Positions 16,669-25,549 of a stretch of DNA of 64,000 nt are shown one piece after another. A model generated the notes under the pieces. It searched no databases. It was not told the DNA's origin and saw only the letters and a program-made list of their open reading frames with translations. The stretch covers positions 434,001 to 498,000 of the forward strand of contig NZ_WYDP01000001.1 in NCBI RefSeq assembly GCF_009904055.1, read 5' to 3'. A program made the position numbers and the translations under genes. The stretch comes from Rubellimicrobium sp. CFH 75288. Lineage in GTDB: Bacteria > Pseudomonadota > Alphaproteobacteria > Rhodobacterales > Rhodobacteraceae. Every line of letters starts with the position of its first letter. Position 1 is the first letter of the stretch.

Positions 16669-16782
16669 TCATCTCCCCCGGAGACCGGGGCGGGGCACGG
16701 CCGGGAAGGGGGCGGCTGCGGCCGCGCGCGGCCCCGGACCCGCCGCGCCGGCGCGCGCGCTTCGTGCGATGTGCTGTCCCAT
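16669..16782 (-). other. Possible 37-codon leader ORF upstream of the oxidoreductase
   Basis: An ATG at 16782 with a good ribosome site (GAGAGG, about 5 nt upstream) opens a 37-codon Arg/Ala/Pro-rich frame (starts MGQHIARSARAG) that ends at the TGA directly preceding the oxidoreductase frame, and in the same reading frame as it. It has no recognisable domain. It could be a leader peptide, the 5' end of the gene interrupted by a stop, or chance in GC-rich DNA. Confidence 0.25.
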
Positions 16783-16841
16783 CCGGTCCTCTCCCCCGGC
16801 CGGCCGATCCTGACGGGGGACGGGCGGCCGGACAAGGGGCC

Positions 16842-16869
16842 TTGCGACCGGTCCGCGGCGCGCTAGGAT
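16842..16869 (+). promoter_or_regulatory. Putative sigma-70 promoter of the thiamine operon
   Basis: TTGCGA (16842-16847), a 16-bp spacer and TAGGAT (16864-16869) precede the TPP riboswitch by a few bases, placing the transcription start close to the 5' end of the aptamer. The rest of 16783-16841 holds nothing that I recognise. Confidence 0.45.
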
Positions 16870-16873
16870 CGGT

Positions 16874-16962
16874 GCCACCTCGGGGTGCCCCGTCTGGGGC
16901 TGAGATGCGCGGCTGCGCGAACCCGTCGAACCTGAACCGGTTAGCACCGGCGGAGGGAAGGT
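16874..16962 (+). promoter_or_regulatory. TPP riboswitch (THI element)
   Basis: The conserved THI-box elements appear in order: CTCGGGGTGCCC (16880-16890 region), GGCTGAGAT (16898-16906), ACCCGTCGAACCTGAACCGG and TTAGCACCGGCGGAGGGA. CCTC (16878-16881) pairs with GAGG (16953-16956) as part of helix P1. Between the aptamer and the thiB start is a hairpin, GCGCCCC/GGGGCGC (16985-16991 with 17000-17006), that directly abuts the ribosome site AAGGAGAG (17008-17015), suggesting control at the level of translation initiation or attenuation when thiamine pyrophosphate is bound. Confidence 0.95.
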
Positions 16963-17020
16963 TCCGGCAGGCATCCCGCCCGTCGCGCCCCCACCCGCCG
17001 GGGCGCCAAGGAGAGATGCC

Positions 17021-17995
17021 ATGCGCCATGTCCTTCCCCTGCTCCTTCTGGCCGCCCCTGCCCTCGCGCAGGAGGCCGAGCGGCCCGTCCTGCGGGTCCT
17101 GACCTATGACAGCTTTGTCAGCGAATGGGGCCCCGGCCCCGCCATCGAGGCGGCCTTCGAGGCGCGCTGCGGCTGCGACCTGCGCTGGGAGGCGGGCGGC
17201 GACGGGGCGGCGCTGCTCGCGCGGCTCGCGCTCGAGGGGGAGGGGGCCGCCGACGTGGTGCTGGGGCTCGACACCAACCTGGTCGAGGCCGCGCGCGCCA
17301 CGGGCCTGTTCGCGCCCCACGGGATCGAGGCCGAGTTCGACCTGCCCGTGGCCTGGGAGGACGACATGTTCCTGCCCTTCGACTGGGGCTGGTTCGCGCT
17401 GGTGGGCCGCGCGGGGGGGCCGACACCGCGCAGCTTCCGCGAGCTGGCCGCGAGCGACGCGACGCTGCTGATCCAGGACCCGCGCTCCTCGACGCCGGGG
17501 CTCGGCCTCGTGCTGTGGATCGAGGCGGCCTATGGGGACGAGGCGCCGGCGCTCTGGGCCGATCTGGCCGACAACATCGTGACCGTCACGCCGGGCTGGT
17601 CCGAGGCCTACGGGCTGTTCCTGGAGGGGGAGGCCGATCTGGTGCTGTCCTATTCCACCTCGCCCGCCTATCACCTGCTGGCCGAAGGGGACGAGGGCTT
17701 CGTGGCGCTGCCGATGGAGGAAGGGCATTACCTGCAGGTCGAGGTGGCGGGGATGCTGGCGGCGACGCCGGTGCCCGACCTGGCCCGCGACTTCCTCTCC
17801 TTCATGCTGTCGGAGGATTTCCAGGGCGTGATCCCGACGACCAACTGGATGTATCCGGCCGTGACGCCGGAGGCGGGCCTGCCCGAGGGGTTCGAGTCGA
17901 TGCGGCCCGCCCGCACGCTGCTGTTTTCGCCCGAGGAGGCGGCGGCGCGGCGCGACGCGGCCGTGGCCGCCTGGCGGGCGGCGCTGTCGCGGTGA
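17021..17995 (+). CDS. thiB: Thiamine ABC transporter, periplasmic binding protein
   Basis: 324 residues with signal peptide MRHVLPLLLLAAPALAQ. Family features: VLRVLTYDSFVSEWGPGPAI at the mature start, DVVLGLDTNL, PFDWGWFALV, LLIQDPRSSTPGLGLVLW and IPTTNWMYPA. It binds thiamine/TMP/TPP in the periplasm and delivers it to ThiPQ. Placement under a TPP riboswitch agrees. A strong ribosome site (AAGGAG) lies 5 nt before the ATG. The stop TGA overlaps the GTG start of thiP. Confidence 0.96.
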   Translation: MRHVLPLLLLAAPALAQEAERPVLRVLTYDSFVSEWGPGPAIEAAFEARCGCDLRWEAGGDGAALLARLALEGEGAADVVLGLDTNLVEAARATGLFAPHGIEAEFDLPVAWEDDMFLPFDWGWFALVGRAGGPTPRSFRELAASDATLLIQDPRSSTPGLGLVLWIEAAYGDEAPALWADLADNIVTVTPGWSEAYGLFLEGEADLVLSYSTSPAYHLLAEGDEGFVALPMEEGHYLQVEVAGMLAATPVPDLARDFLSFMLSEDFQGVIPTTNWMYPAVTPEAGLPEGFESMRPARTLLFSPEEAAARRDAAVAAWRAALSR

Positions 17996-19542
17996 GGTCC
18001 GCCCCGTCGCCGAACATGCGCCCGGATTGGGGACCGTCCCGCTGGCCGGGGCGGCTGGCGGCGGGGGTCGTGGGAGTCCTGGCGCTGGGCCCGCTCGTGC
18101 CGCTGCTGCTCGCAGGGGTGGGGCGGGGGCTCGGGGCGGCCGACGCGGCGGCGTTGCGCTTCACGCTGTGGCAGGCGGCGCTGTCGGCGGGGGCGTCCTG
18201 CCTACTGGCGATCCCGCTCGCCCGCGCGCTGGCGCGGCGGCGCTTTCCGGGGCGCGGGCTTCTGCTCACGCTTCTGGGGGCGCCGTTCCTGCTGCCCGCG
18301 ATCGTGGCGGTCCTGGCGCTGCTCGCGCTGTTCGGGCGGGGCGGTCTGGTCAATGCGGGTCTGGCGGCTCTGGGCCTCGGACCCTTCTCGATCTACGGGC
18401 TGCACGGGGTGGTGCTGGCCCATGTGTTCCTGAACCTGCCGCTGGCCGCGCGGCTCCTGCTGGCAGGCTGGGCCGCCATCCCGGCCGAGCGCTTCCGGCT
18501 GGCCGCCACGCTCGGCGCACCGGTGGGGCCGCTGCTGGAATGGCCGATGCTGCGACGCACCCTGCCCGGCGCCTTTGCCGCGATCTTCGCGCTCTGCCTG
18601 ACGAGCTTTGCCGTGGCGCTGATCCTGGGCGGGGGGCCGCGGGCGACGACGGTGGAACTCGCCATCTATCAGGCCATCCGGTTCGAGGCCGATTTCGGCG
18701 GCGCGGCGGCGCTGGCGCTGCTGCAATATGCGGTGGGGGGCGCGGCGGCGCTGGCGGCCTGGCGGCTGGGGCGGGGCGTGTCGCTGGGGGGCGGGCTGGG
18801 CCGGCCCGTCGAGCGGTGGGATGCGGAGGGCCTCGGGGCGCGGCTTGTGGACGCGCTGGTGATCGGCGGGGCGGTGCTGTTCCTGCTCGCCCCCTTGGGC
18901 CTGGCCGCCTGGCGGGGGGTCTGGGCGCTCGGCGCGATGCCCGAGGCGGTCTGGGGCGCGGCGGGGCGGACGCTGCTCGTGGCGCTGGGGGCAACGGGGC
19001 TGGCCGTGACGCTGGCCGTGGCGCTGGGCCTGCGGGGGGGCGCGCTGGCGCAGGGCGCGGGCGCGCTGCCGCTCGCGGCCTCGCCGCTCGTGCTCGGGAC
19101 GGGGCTTCTGCTGCTGGTCCGGCCGCATGTGGCGCTGGCCGACGCCGCCCTGCCGGTGGCGGCGCTGGTGGACGGGCTTCTGGCCACGCCCTTCGCGCTG
19201 CGCGCGCTGGCCCCCGCCCTGGCCGAGGCCGAGGCGCGGCACGGACGGCTGGCGGCGAGCCTCGGCCTCGGGGGCTGGCGGCGGCTCCTGCTGGTGACGC
19301 TGCCGCTCGCCCGGCCCGCGCTGGGTTTCGCGGCCGGGCTCTCGGCGGCGCTGTCGGCGGGCAGCCTGGGGGCGATCGCGCTGTTCGCGGGCGAGGGGCA
19401 GGCGACGCTGCCGCTGCTGATGGCACGGCTGATGGGGTCCTACCGGATGGAGGCGGCGGCGGGGGTGGGCCTCGTCACCGTGGCGCTGGCGCTGGGGCTG
19501 TTCGCCCTGTTCGACCTGTGGGGGCGCCGTGCTCGGGCTTGA
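17992..19542 (+). CDS. thiP: Thiamine ABC transporter, permease
   Basis: 516 residues from the GTG at 17992 (GTGA overlap with thiB; an ATG at 18016 is the alternative). It is a fused two-half permease of about 12 hydrophobic segments. Each half has an EAA-type cytoplasmic loop: ...AATLGAPVGPLLEWPMLRR and ...AASLGLGGWRRLLLVTLPLA. Sequence between the halves (WRLGRGVSLGGG...) is the cytoplasmic linker. Very high Ala/Leu/Gly content reflects the GC-rich coding. It overlaps thiQ by 14 nt. Confidence 0.95.
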   Translation: MRSAPSPNMRPDWGPSRWPGRLAAGVVGVLALGPLVPLLLAGVGRGLGAADAAALRFTLWQAALSAGASCLLAIPLARALARRRFPGRGLLLTLLGAPFLLPAIVAVLALLALFGRGGLVNAGLAALGLGPFSIYGLHGVVLAHVFLNLPLAARLLLAGWAAIPAERFRLAATLGAPVGPLLEWPMLRRTLPGAFAAIFALCLTSFAVALILGGGPRATTVELAIYQAIRFEADFGGAAALALLQYAVGGAAALAAWRLGRGVSLGGGLGRPVERWDAEGLGARLVDALVIGGAVLFLLAPLGLAAWRGVWALGAMPEAVWGAAGRTLLVALGATGLAVTLAVALGLRGGALAQGAGALPLAASPLVLGTGLLLLVRPHVALADAALPVAALVDGLLATPFALRALAPALAEAEARHGRLAASLGLGGWRRLLLVTLPLARPALGFAAGLSAALSAGSLGAIALFAGEGQATLPLLMARLMGSYRMEAAAGVGLVTVALALGLFALFDLWGRRARA

Positions 19543-20227
19543 GGGGCTGGTGCTGCGGCAGGGCAGCTTTCGGCTCGCGGCCGACCTCGTGGTGCCGCGG
19601 GGGGCGGCGGTGGCGGTGATGGGCCCCTCGGGCGGGGGCAAGTCCACGCTGCTCGCGGGCATCGCGGGGTTCCTGCGGCCCGAGGCGGGGCACGTGCTGT
19701 GGGACGGGCGCGACCTGACCCCCCTGCCGCCCGGCCGGCGGCCGGTAGGGGTGCTGTTTCAGGACAACAACCTGTTTCCGCATCTCGACCTCGTGCGCAA
19801 CGTGGCGCTGGGTCTGCGGCCCGCGCTGAGGCCCGGCCGGGCGGAGCGCGCCGCGGCCGAGGCGGCGCTGGAGCGGGTCGGGCTGGGGGGCTTGGGCGCG
19901 CGGCGGCCGGCCGAACTCTCGGGCGGGCAGCAGGGCCGCGCGGCGCTGGCGCGGCTGCTCCTGCAGGATCGGCCCCTGATCCTGATGGACGAGCCCTTTG
20001 CGGCGCTGGGTCCGGCGCAGCGCGCGGAGATGCTGGACCTCACCCGCGCGGTGCTGGGGACGCGGGGGGCGACGCTGCTTCTGGTGACGCACGACCCGGC
20101 CGAGGCGCGGAGGGGCTGCGAACTGGCGATCCTCGTGGCCGAGGGCCGGGCCCACGAACCCGCCCCGGTGGGCGGCCTGATCGACGATCCGCCGCCCGCG
20201 TTGCGCGCCTATCTCGGGAGGGGCTGA
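19529..20227 (+). CDS. thiQ: Thiamine ABC transporter, ATP-binding protein
   Basis: 232 residues from a GTG start. Walker A MGPSGGGKSTLL (near residue 31), Q-loop VLFQDNNLFPHLD, signature LSGGQQGRAALAR, Walker B PLILMDEPFAAL and the H-loop LLVTHDPAEARR are all present. The signature has QQGR in place of the more usual QQQR, as seen in ThiQ. It energises thiamine import through ThiP. The gene ends convergently with petC, with a strong hairpin between them. Confidence 0.95.
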   Translation: MLGLEGLVLRQGSFRLAADLVVPRGAAVAVMGPSGGGKSTLLAGIAGFLRPEAGHVLWDGRDLTPLPPGRRPVGVLFQDNNLFPHLDLVRNVALGLRPALRPGRAERAAAEAALERVGLGGLGARRPAELSGGQQGRAALARLLLQDRPLILMDEPFAALGPAQRAEMLDLTRAVLGTRGATLLLVTHDPAEARRGCELAILVAEGRAHEPAPVGGLIDDPPPALRAYLGRG

Positions 20228-20248
20228 GGCGCCCCGGACCGGGCGCCT
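20227..20248. terminator. Bidirectional terminator between thiQ and petC
   Basis: A perfect 8-bp stem AGGCGCCC/GGGCGCCT (20227-20234 with 20241-20248) with a 6-nt loop begins at the last base of the thiQ stop codon and ends 15 nt before the petC stop codon. It serves both convergent genes; no T-run is present. Confidence 0.65.
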
Positions 20249-20263
20249 CGCGCAAGCCGCATG

Positions 20264-21175
20264 TCAGGCGCGGTCGCGCAGCGTGGGATCGCCGCCGATC
20301 TGGTCCCGCCCGAGCGGCCGGCCGCCGGCCTTGACGGGCGCCCAGACGCGCTTGTTGGTCAGATAGAGGAGCACCGAGAGCACCACGAGCGCGATGATGC
20401 CGGTCACCCCGGCCTGCTTGCGCTGGTTGAGCTTCGGTTCGGCCGCCCACATCAGGAAGGCGGCCGTGTCTACCGCCATCGAGGTGAGGTCGTTGGGCGC
20501 CCCGTCGTCGAAATCCACCTGCCCGTCCGCGATCGGCGGGGGCATGTTGATCCAGGAGCCCGGATAGAGGTGGTGGCCGTGCTCGTCGGTGCACTCGACC
20601 GGATAGTTCCCCGCCGAGAAGGCGATGTTGTAGTAGCCCTCGATGTTGTCGGGGGCGCAATCCGGCGGGTCGCGGTAGCCCGTCAGGACGGAGGCGATGT
20701 ATTCGGGGCCGCCCATGCCGCGGAAGAGCTGGTTGAGACCCGTGCCGTAGGGGCCGTGGAAGCCGGCCCGCGCCTTGGCCATGAGGCTGAGATCCGGCGC
20801 GTTCGCGAGGCCCGATTGCGGAAAGCGGTCCGCCGGCGTCGCCGGACGCTCCGCGCCGAAGCCGTCGTCGAGCGTGGGATCGAACACGGTGAACTGCTCG
20901 GCATAGGCGCGCATCTGCTCGACCGGGAGCATCGGCCCGCCGGGTTCGCTGAGGTTGCGGTAGGCCACGAAGCTGAGCCCGTGGCAGGCGATGCACGCCT
21001 CGGTGAAGACCTTGAGGCCCCGCTGGAGCTGGATGGGGTCATAGGCGCCGAACGGCCCCTCGAAGGGGAAGGCGTAGTCGGTCACCACCCCCTCGCCGGC
21101 GGCCTGGACCGCCGGAGCAGCGAGCACGAGCGAGGTGCCGAGGGCGGCGCCGAGCGCGAGCGTCTTGAGCATCAT
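20264..21175 (-). CDS. petC: Cytochrome c1 of the bc1 complex
   Basis: 303 residues with a cleavable signal peptide (LALGAALGTSLVLAAPAVQA). The heme-binding CxxCH is CIACHGLSF; the Met ligand region is within ...FRGMGGPEYIASVLTGY and DLTSMAVDTAAFLMWAAEP; the C-terminal anchor is IIALVVLSVLLYLTN. It faces the periplasm and passes electrons from the Rieske protein to cytochrome c. Last gene of the petABC operon, 10 nt after petB. Confidence 0.97.
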   Translation of the reverse strand: MMLKTLALGAALGTSLVLAAPAVQAAGEGVVTDYAFPFEGPFGAYDPIQLQRGLKVFTEACIACHGLSFVAYRNLSEPGGPMLPVEQMRAYAEQFTVFDPTLDDGFGAERPATPADRFPQSGLANAPDLSLMAKARAGFHGPYGTGLNQLFRGMGGPEYIASVLTGYRDPPDCAPDNIEGYYNIAFSAGNYPVECTDEHGHHLYPGSWINMPPPIADGQVDFDDGAPNDLTSMAVDTAAFLMWAAEPKLNQRKQAGVTGIIALVVLSVLLYLTNKRVWAPVKAGGRPLGRDQIGGDPTLRDRA

Positions 21176-21185
21176 CTCTGTCCCT

Positions 21186-22532
21186 TCACTCGGCCGGCTG
21201 ACCGGAGAGCTGCTTGGTGCCCCCGGTATTGGGGTCGTAATGGGCTGCGAAGTCGGCCTCGATCGAGACGGGCGGAGTCGTCGGCCGCTCGATCAGTCCG
21301 AGGATCGGCAGGATCACCAGGAAGTAGGCGAACCAGTAGGTCGCGCCCACCAGCGAGATCGCGGGGATCCACCCTTCGGCCGGCATGGCGCCCGCCCACA
21401 TCAGCAGGACGAAGTTGGCCACGAACAGCCAGAACCACCACTTGAACATCGGCCGGTACCGGCCCGAGCGCACGAGCGAGGTGTCGAGCCAGGGCGCCAG
21501 CGCCAGCACCACGAGCGAGCCGAACATGGCCAGCACGCCGAAGAACTTGGCGTCGATGATGCCGAAGGTGATCCATTCGGTGAACATCACGATCCAGACG
21601 TCGTTGGTGAAGGCGCGCAGGATCGCGTAGAAGGGCAGAAGATACCATTCGGGCACGATATGCGCGGGCGTCGCCAGCGGGTTGGCCGGGATGTAGTTGT
21701 CCGGGTGGCCGAGATAGTTCGGCATGAAGGCCACGATGCCGAAGAACACCACCAGGATCACCGCCAGCGCGTAGAGGTCCTTGATGACGAAGTAGGGCCA
21801 GAAGGGCAGCGTGTCGCGCTTGGCCTCCTCCACGGAGGTGCGCCGCACCTCGACGCCGGTGGGGTTGTTGTTGCCCGTGGTGTGGAAGGCCCAGATGTGC
21901 ACGATCGTGAGGCCCAGCAGCACGAAGGGCAGCAGGTAGTGCAGCGAGAAGAAGCGGTTGAGCGCCGGCTGGCCCACGGCCGAGGCGCCGAGCAGCCAGG
22001 TCTGCACCGCCTCTCCCACGAAGGGGATGGCGCCGAACAGGCCGGTGATCACGGCGGTGCCGTGGAACGACATCTGACCCCAGGGCAGCACATAGCCCAT
22101 GAAGGCGATGCCCATCATCAGCACGAGCATCAGCACGCCGATGATCCAGGTCACCTCGCGCGGGGTCTTGTAGCTGCCGTAATACAGGTTGCGGAAGATG
22201 TGCAGGTACACCGCGAAGAACATCAGCGAGGCGCCGTTCTGGTGGAAGTACCGGATCATGTGCCCGCCGTTGACGTTGCGCATGATGTGCTCGACCGACC
22301 AGAAGGCCATGTCCACGTGGGGCACGTAGTGCATGGCCAGGATCACCCCGGTGACGATCTGGCTGATGAGGGCGAAGGTCAGGACCACGCCCCAGATCCA
22401 CATCCAGTTGAGGTTGCGCGGGGTGCGGATCGTCACGAAGGCGTGGATGAGCGAGATGAGCGGAAGCCGCCGCTCGAGCCACTTCTCGCCGCGGGTCTTG
22501 GGGACGTAATCGTCGTGAAGAACGCCGGACAT
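21186..22532 (-). CDS. petB: Cytochrome b of the bc1 complex
   Basis: 448 residues with eight predicted transmembrane helices. Heme and quinone-site signatures are visible: [21 protein letters not shown] on helix [20 protein letters not shown] with heme-ligand histidines, and the Qo-site motif [14 protein letters not shown]. It oxidises quinol and moves electrons across the membrane. It lies between petA and petC, as in the classical fbcFBC operon. It is slightly longer than the common ~430 residues because of extended loops. Confidence 0.97.
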   Translation of the reverse strand: MSGVLHDDYVPKTRGEKWLERRLPLISLIHAFVTIRTPRNLNWMWIWGVVLTFALISQIVTGVILAMHYVPHVDMAFWSVEHIMRNVNGGHMIRYFHQNGASLMFFAVYLHIFRNLYYGSYKTPREVTWIIGVLMLVLMMGIAFMGYVLPWGQMSFHGTAVITGLFGAIPFVGEAVQTWLLGASAVGQPALNRFFSLHYLLPFVLLGLTIVHIWAFHTTGNNNPTGVEVRRTSVEEAKRDTLPFWPYFVIKDLYALAVILVVFFGIVAFMPNYLGHPDNYIPANPLATPAHIVPEWYLLPFYAILRAFTNDVWIVMFTEWITFGIIDAKFFGVLAMFGSLVVLALAPWLDTSLVRSGRYRPMFKWWFWLFVANFVLLMWAGAMPAEGWIPAISLVGATYWFAYFLVILPILGLIERPTTPPVSIEADFAAHYDPNTGGTKQLSGQPAE

Positions 22533-22541
22533 GGGGGCTCC

Positions 22542-23123
22542 TCAGCCGAGCTGGATCACGGTCGGCTCGACAAAGGCGGCGACCGGGATCGGAAGGTTGC
22601 GGGGGGCGGGGCCGCGGCGGATGCGTCCCGACGTGTCGTAATGCGAGCCGTGGCAGGGACAGAACCAGCCGTTGAAATCGCCGGCCTGACCGAGGGGTAC
22701 GCAGCCCAGATGGGTGCAGATGCCCATCTGCACGAGCCAGGTGCCCTCGGGCAGGTCGGACCCTTCCGGGTTAGGCAGGGCCCGGTTGGCGTCGATGGCC
22801 GGCGCCTCGCCCGCGAGGTTGGCGTTGTTGGCCTCCGGGTCGGGCAGGCTGGCCCCGTCATCGGCGCGCGCCGCCTCGATCTCGGCCTCGGTCCGGGCGC
22901 GGATGAAGACGGGCTTGCCCTGCCAGAGCACGGTGATCTGCGTGCCGGGCGACACGTCGGACACGTCCACCCGGATGGAGGCCAGCGCCTGCACGTCCGC
23001 TGAGGGGTTCATCTGGTTGATGAGGGGCCACACCGCCGCCCCCGCCACCACGACGCCGGCGCTGGCCGTCGCGTAGTAGATGAAGTCGCGGCGGGTGGGC
23101 TGCGATGCGTCGGGATGCGACAC
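22542..23123 (-). CDS. petA: Rieske iron-sulfur protein of the bc1 complex
   Basis: 193 residues from a GTG at 23123, preceded by GAAAGAGG. The N terminus carries a twin-arginine signal that also serves as membrane anchor ([19 protein letters not shown]). The [2Fe-2S] ligands are in [10 protein letters not shown] and [18 protein letters not shown]. An insertion rich in Asp/Asn ([18 protein letters not shown]) lies between strands and is variable in relatives. First gene of petABC. The intergenic region upstream (23124-23375) is divergent with an outer-membrane protein gene and contains a weak TAAGAA-type -10 near 23207 on this strand. Confidence 0.96.
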   Translation of the reverse strand: MSHPDASQPTRRDFIYYATASAGVVVAGAAVWPLINQMNPSADVQALASIRVDVSDVSPGTQITVLWQGKPVFIRARTEAEIEAARADDGASLPDPEANNANLAGEAPAIDANRALPNPEGSDLPEGTWLVQMGICTHLGCVPLGQAGDFNGWFCPCHGSHYDTSGRIRRGPAPRNLPIPVAAFVEPTVIQLG

Positions 23124-23340
23124 GGGGACCTCTTTCGGCAGGGGCGGACTCGGCCGCCTTGGAACGCGGACGGGAGCAGTCCCGGAGGGCTGCCCGCTCG
23201 GCCGGTTCTTATCACCAAATCCGGCCCCGTCCAGCCGTCCGGGACAGGCCGGGACGACAGGACGCACCCCCGCCGCGGCCGCGCCACAAGCAGCCCGGCC
23301 GTGTTGCTCGGCAAAAGGCGGCGCAGGCGCGGGCCGCGCC

Positions 23341-23368
23341 TTGCGGGACGCCCCCCCTGCCCTTAGCT
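23341..23368 (+). promoter_or_regulatory. Putative promoter for a leaderless outer-membrane protein mRNA
   Basis: TTGCGG (23341-23346), 16-bp spacer, TTAGCT (23363-23368); the ATG lies only 7 nt further on, and no ribosome site is visible before it. This fits transcription starting at or next to the start codon. Confidence 0.3.
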
Positions 23369-23375
23369 TGCGCGC

Positions 23376-24053
23376 ATGACCGCGACCCTTTCCCCATTCC
23401 GATCGCTGCGCGCGGGTGCTGCGCTCCTTCTGGCCCTGTCGGCCGCTCCCGCCTGGGCGGAGGTCGAGATCGGCCTCTATGGCGGCTGGCAGACGGCGCC
23501 GCATTCGGGCGTGACGATCCGCGGCGACGACGCGATTCCCGATGCGGACTTCACGGCCGGCTGGGAGGGACGTTCGTTCGAGATGCCGCCGCATTGGGGC
23601 CTCCGGGCGACCTGGTGGCCGGAGGGAGGCAATCTCGGCTGGGGCGTCGAGCTGAACCATGCCAAGGTCTATGCCGACCGCGAGACGCTCGACCGCGCAG
23701 GTCTCGAGCATTTCGAGTTCAGCGACGGGCTCAACCTCGTCACCGTGAACGGCTTCTACCGCTGGCCCGAGGCTCTGGGCCCCCTCACCCCCTATGCGGG
23801 GGCCGGGATCGGGCTGGCGGTGCCGCATGTGGAGGTGGTGAGCGGCGACAGCCGGACCTGGGGCTATCAGGTCACCGGCCCGGCCGTGACCTGGATGGCG
23901 GGGGCCTCCTATGCGTTGACCGACCGGTGGTCGGTGTTCGGCGAATACAAGGGCAGCTACTCGATGAACAGCGCCGACCTCGCCGGGGGCGGCACGCTCG
24001 AGACCGACATCGTCACCAACTCGATCAATTTCGGCGTCAGCTTCAGCTTCTGA
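23376..24053 (+). CDS. Outer-membrane beta-barrel protein (lipid A oxidase-like)
   Basis: 225 residues with signal peptide ([18 protein letters not shown]). The mature part has alternating hydrophobic strands, an aromatic-rich composition and the C-terminal INFGVSFSF that ends in Phe, typical of outer-membrane barrels. The segment [18 protein letters not shown] resembles proteins described as lipid A oxidases (LpxQ-type) in rhizobia; that link is my recollection of the family and is tentative. No obvious ribosome site precedes the start. The stop region overlaps the convergent SRPBCC gene by 11 nt. Confidence 0.75.
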   Translation: MTATLSPFRSLRAGAALLLALSAAPAWAEVEIGLYGGWQTAPHSGVTIRGDDAIPDADFTAGWEGRSFEMPPHWGLRATWWPEGGNLGWGVELNHAKVYADRETLDRAGLEHFEFSDGLNLVTVNGFYRWPEALGPLTPYAGAGIGLAVPHVEVVSGDSRTWGYQVTGPAVTWMAGASYALTDRWSVFGEYKGSYSMNSADLAGGGTLETDIVTNSINFGVSFSF

Positions 24054-24528
24054 CGCCGGGCGCCCGGCGCCGGGCGGGCGCGGCCTCCTGGCTGCGGGCC
24101 CAGGCGGAGAGACGGTCGGCCGCGCGCCGCTCGAGCGAGGCGCGGGCCAGCCGGAACGACTGGACCAGAAGGCGCGCGGGCAGGGTCCGTCCCTCCAGAT
24201 GCAGATGGACGGTGAGCCGGGTCGTCGTCCGGGAGAGGGCCACGCATTCGGCGCGCAGCACACCCTCCATGCCGCCGCCGCGGATCAGCGCCTCGGCGAG
24301 CGACGGGCTCTCCATCCGGCTGATCTCGATCTGCATCTCGCGCCGGCGGCCGCGAAAGGGGACGGTGACATGCCAGGCGGCCCCTGGTCCGGGGCGGGGC
24401 TGGCGGTCGAGGCGACGCAGCTCGGCCCCCCGGCGCAGGGCCTGCCGCTCGAAGGTGGCCGTGTCCGTGATGCGTTCGAACAGGTCGGCGGCCGCCAGGC
24501 CCACATCCTCCTGCACGGTGATGTCCAT
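24043..24528 (-). CDS. SRPBCC-superfamily protein
   Basis: 161 residues from the ATG at 24528 with GGGAGG upstream. The opening [20 protein letters not shown] is the first strand and helix of a START/Bet v1 (SRPBCC) fold; alternating strands follow, and the C-terminal helix contains [18 protein letters not shown]. Such proteins bind hydrophobic ligands or act as cyclases; no specific activity can be assigned. The C terminus is Arg/Ala-rich. It follows nudC closely on the same strand. Confidence 0.75.
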   Translation of the reverse strand: MDITVQEDVGLAAADLFERITDTATFERQALRRGAELRRLDRQPRPGPGAAWHVTVPFRGRRREMQIEISRMESPSLAEALIRGGGMEGVLRAECVALSRTTTRLTVHLHLEGRTLPARLLVQSFRLARASLERRAADRLSAWARSQEAAPARRRAPGVRS

Positions 24529-24548
24529 GGCCGCCTCCCCTGCCCCCC

Positions 24549-25442
24549 TCAGCCTTGATCCGAACCGATCCGTCCGGCAAGCCATTCGCGCAGCAGGAAC
24601 GATGCGATGGAGCCGGGGCGTGGCGCGCGCAGCGCAGCGTCGCGCCCCATGAACACCGACAGCAGACGCTCGCGCCCGACCCAGAGCACCGATTCGATCT
24701 CCGCCGGATCGGGCGCGAGCGCCCGGCCTGTCGCCTCGGCCCGACAGCCGAGCATCAGCGAGGCGGGAAAGGGCCAGGGCTGGCTGGCCAGGTAGCGCAC
24801 CCGGCCGACCGGCACGCCCGCCTCCTCGGCCACCTCGCGGCGCACCGCCGCCTCCACCGTCTCGCCGGGCTCCATGTAACCCGCGAGCAGCGAGTGCATG
24901 CCCTCGGGCCAGCCGGGGGACCGCCCGAGCAGCACCGCATTGCCCGACAGGACCAGGGCAATGACGACCGGATCGGTCCGCGGGAAGTGCTGAGCCCCGC
25001 AGGCCGGGCAGTCGCGCCGCCAGCCTGCGGCGACGATCCGGCTGGGCGCGCCGCAGGCGGCGCAGAACCCGTGCCGCCCGTGCCAGGTCCAGAGCGCCCG
25101 CGCGAGCGCCGCGCATTCCGCGTGGGCCGGGTCGAGCGTGGCCAGGACGGTGCGCAGATCGAGCGGCCTGGCCTCCGGCGGCGGGTCTGTCGCGAGGCCC
25201 GTCCACAGGCCCTCGTCGTCCAGAAGGCCCAGAAAGATGTCCTCGGGCCGGGCCCCCTCCTCCAGGATGGGGCGGACGACGCCCCCGACCTCGTGCGCCA
25301 GGGCATCGCCCGTCTCTGCCAGGGCCAGGCGGCGGGCACCGGTCCTGCGCGCCAGCCGCGACAGGGCCTCCGGGTCGGTGCGCAGATGCGCGGCGCGGTC
25401 GAGCGCGCAGACGGCGGGTGCGAGGGCGAGCGTGTCCTTCAC
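24549..25442 (-). CDS. nudC: NAD(+) diphosphatase / NAD-cap decapping hydrolase NudC
   Basis: 297 residues. The zinc ribbon is CAACG (about residue 127) and CPACG; the Nudix box starts at GYMEPGETVEAAVR and continues with EVAEEAGV; and the NADH-specific SQPWPFPASLMLG motif follows. It splits NAD(H) to NMN(H) and AMP and, in E. coli, removes NAD caps from RNA. The N-terminal domain is a normal NudC extension. Followed 20 nt later by the SRPBCC gene on the same strand, likely one transcript. Confidence 0.95.
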   Translation of the reverse strand: MKDTLALAPAVCALDRAAHLRTDPEALSRLARRTGARRLALAETGDALAHEVGGVVRPILEEGARPEDIFLGLLDDEGLWTGLATDPPPEARPLDLRTVLATLDPAHAECAALARALWTWHGRHGFCAACGAPSRIVAAGWRRDCPACGAQHFPRTDPVVIALVLSGNAVLLGRSPGWPEGMHSLLAGYMEPGETVEAAVRREVAEEAGVPVGRVRYLASQPWPFPASLMLGCRAEATGRALAPDPAEIESVLWVGRERLLSVFMGRDAALRAPRPGSIASFLLREWLAGRIGSDQG

Positions 25443-25549
25443 GACGCGCTCACCGCCGGCACGGCAGGCCCGAGGAGGCCGGCAGGCTTGCCGGGCGCGT
25501 CCCGATCAAGGGTTGCTGGATCGGGAGGCAACGGAGGGGGACGGACCCG

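Noticed and set aside
16669-17022. A 117-codon minus-strand ORF across the TPP riboswitch
   Set aside because: It is antisense to the riboswitch and to the thiB ribosome site; only its last 37 codons have an independent start signal, and those are listed with low confidence.
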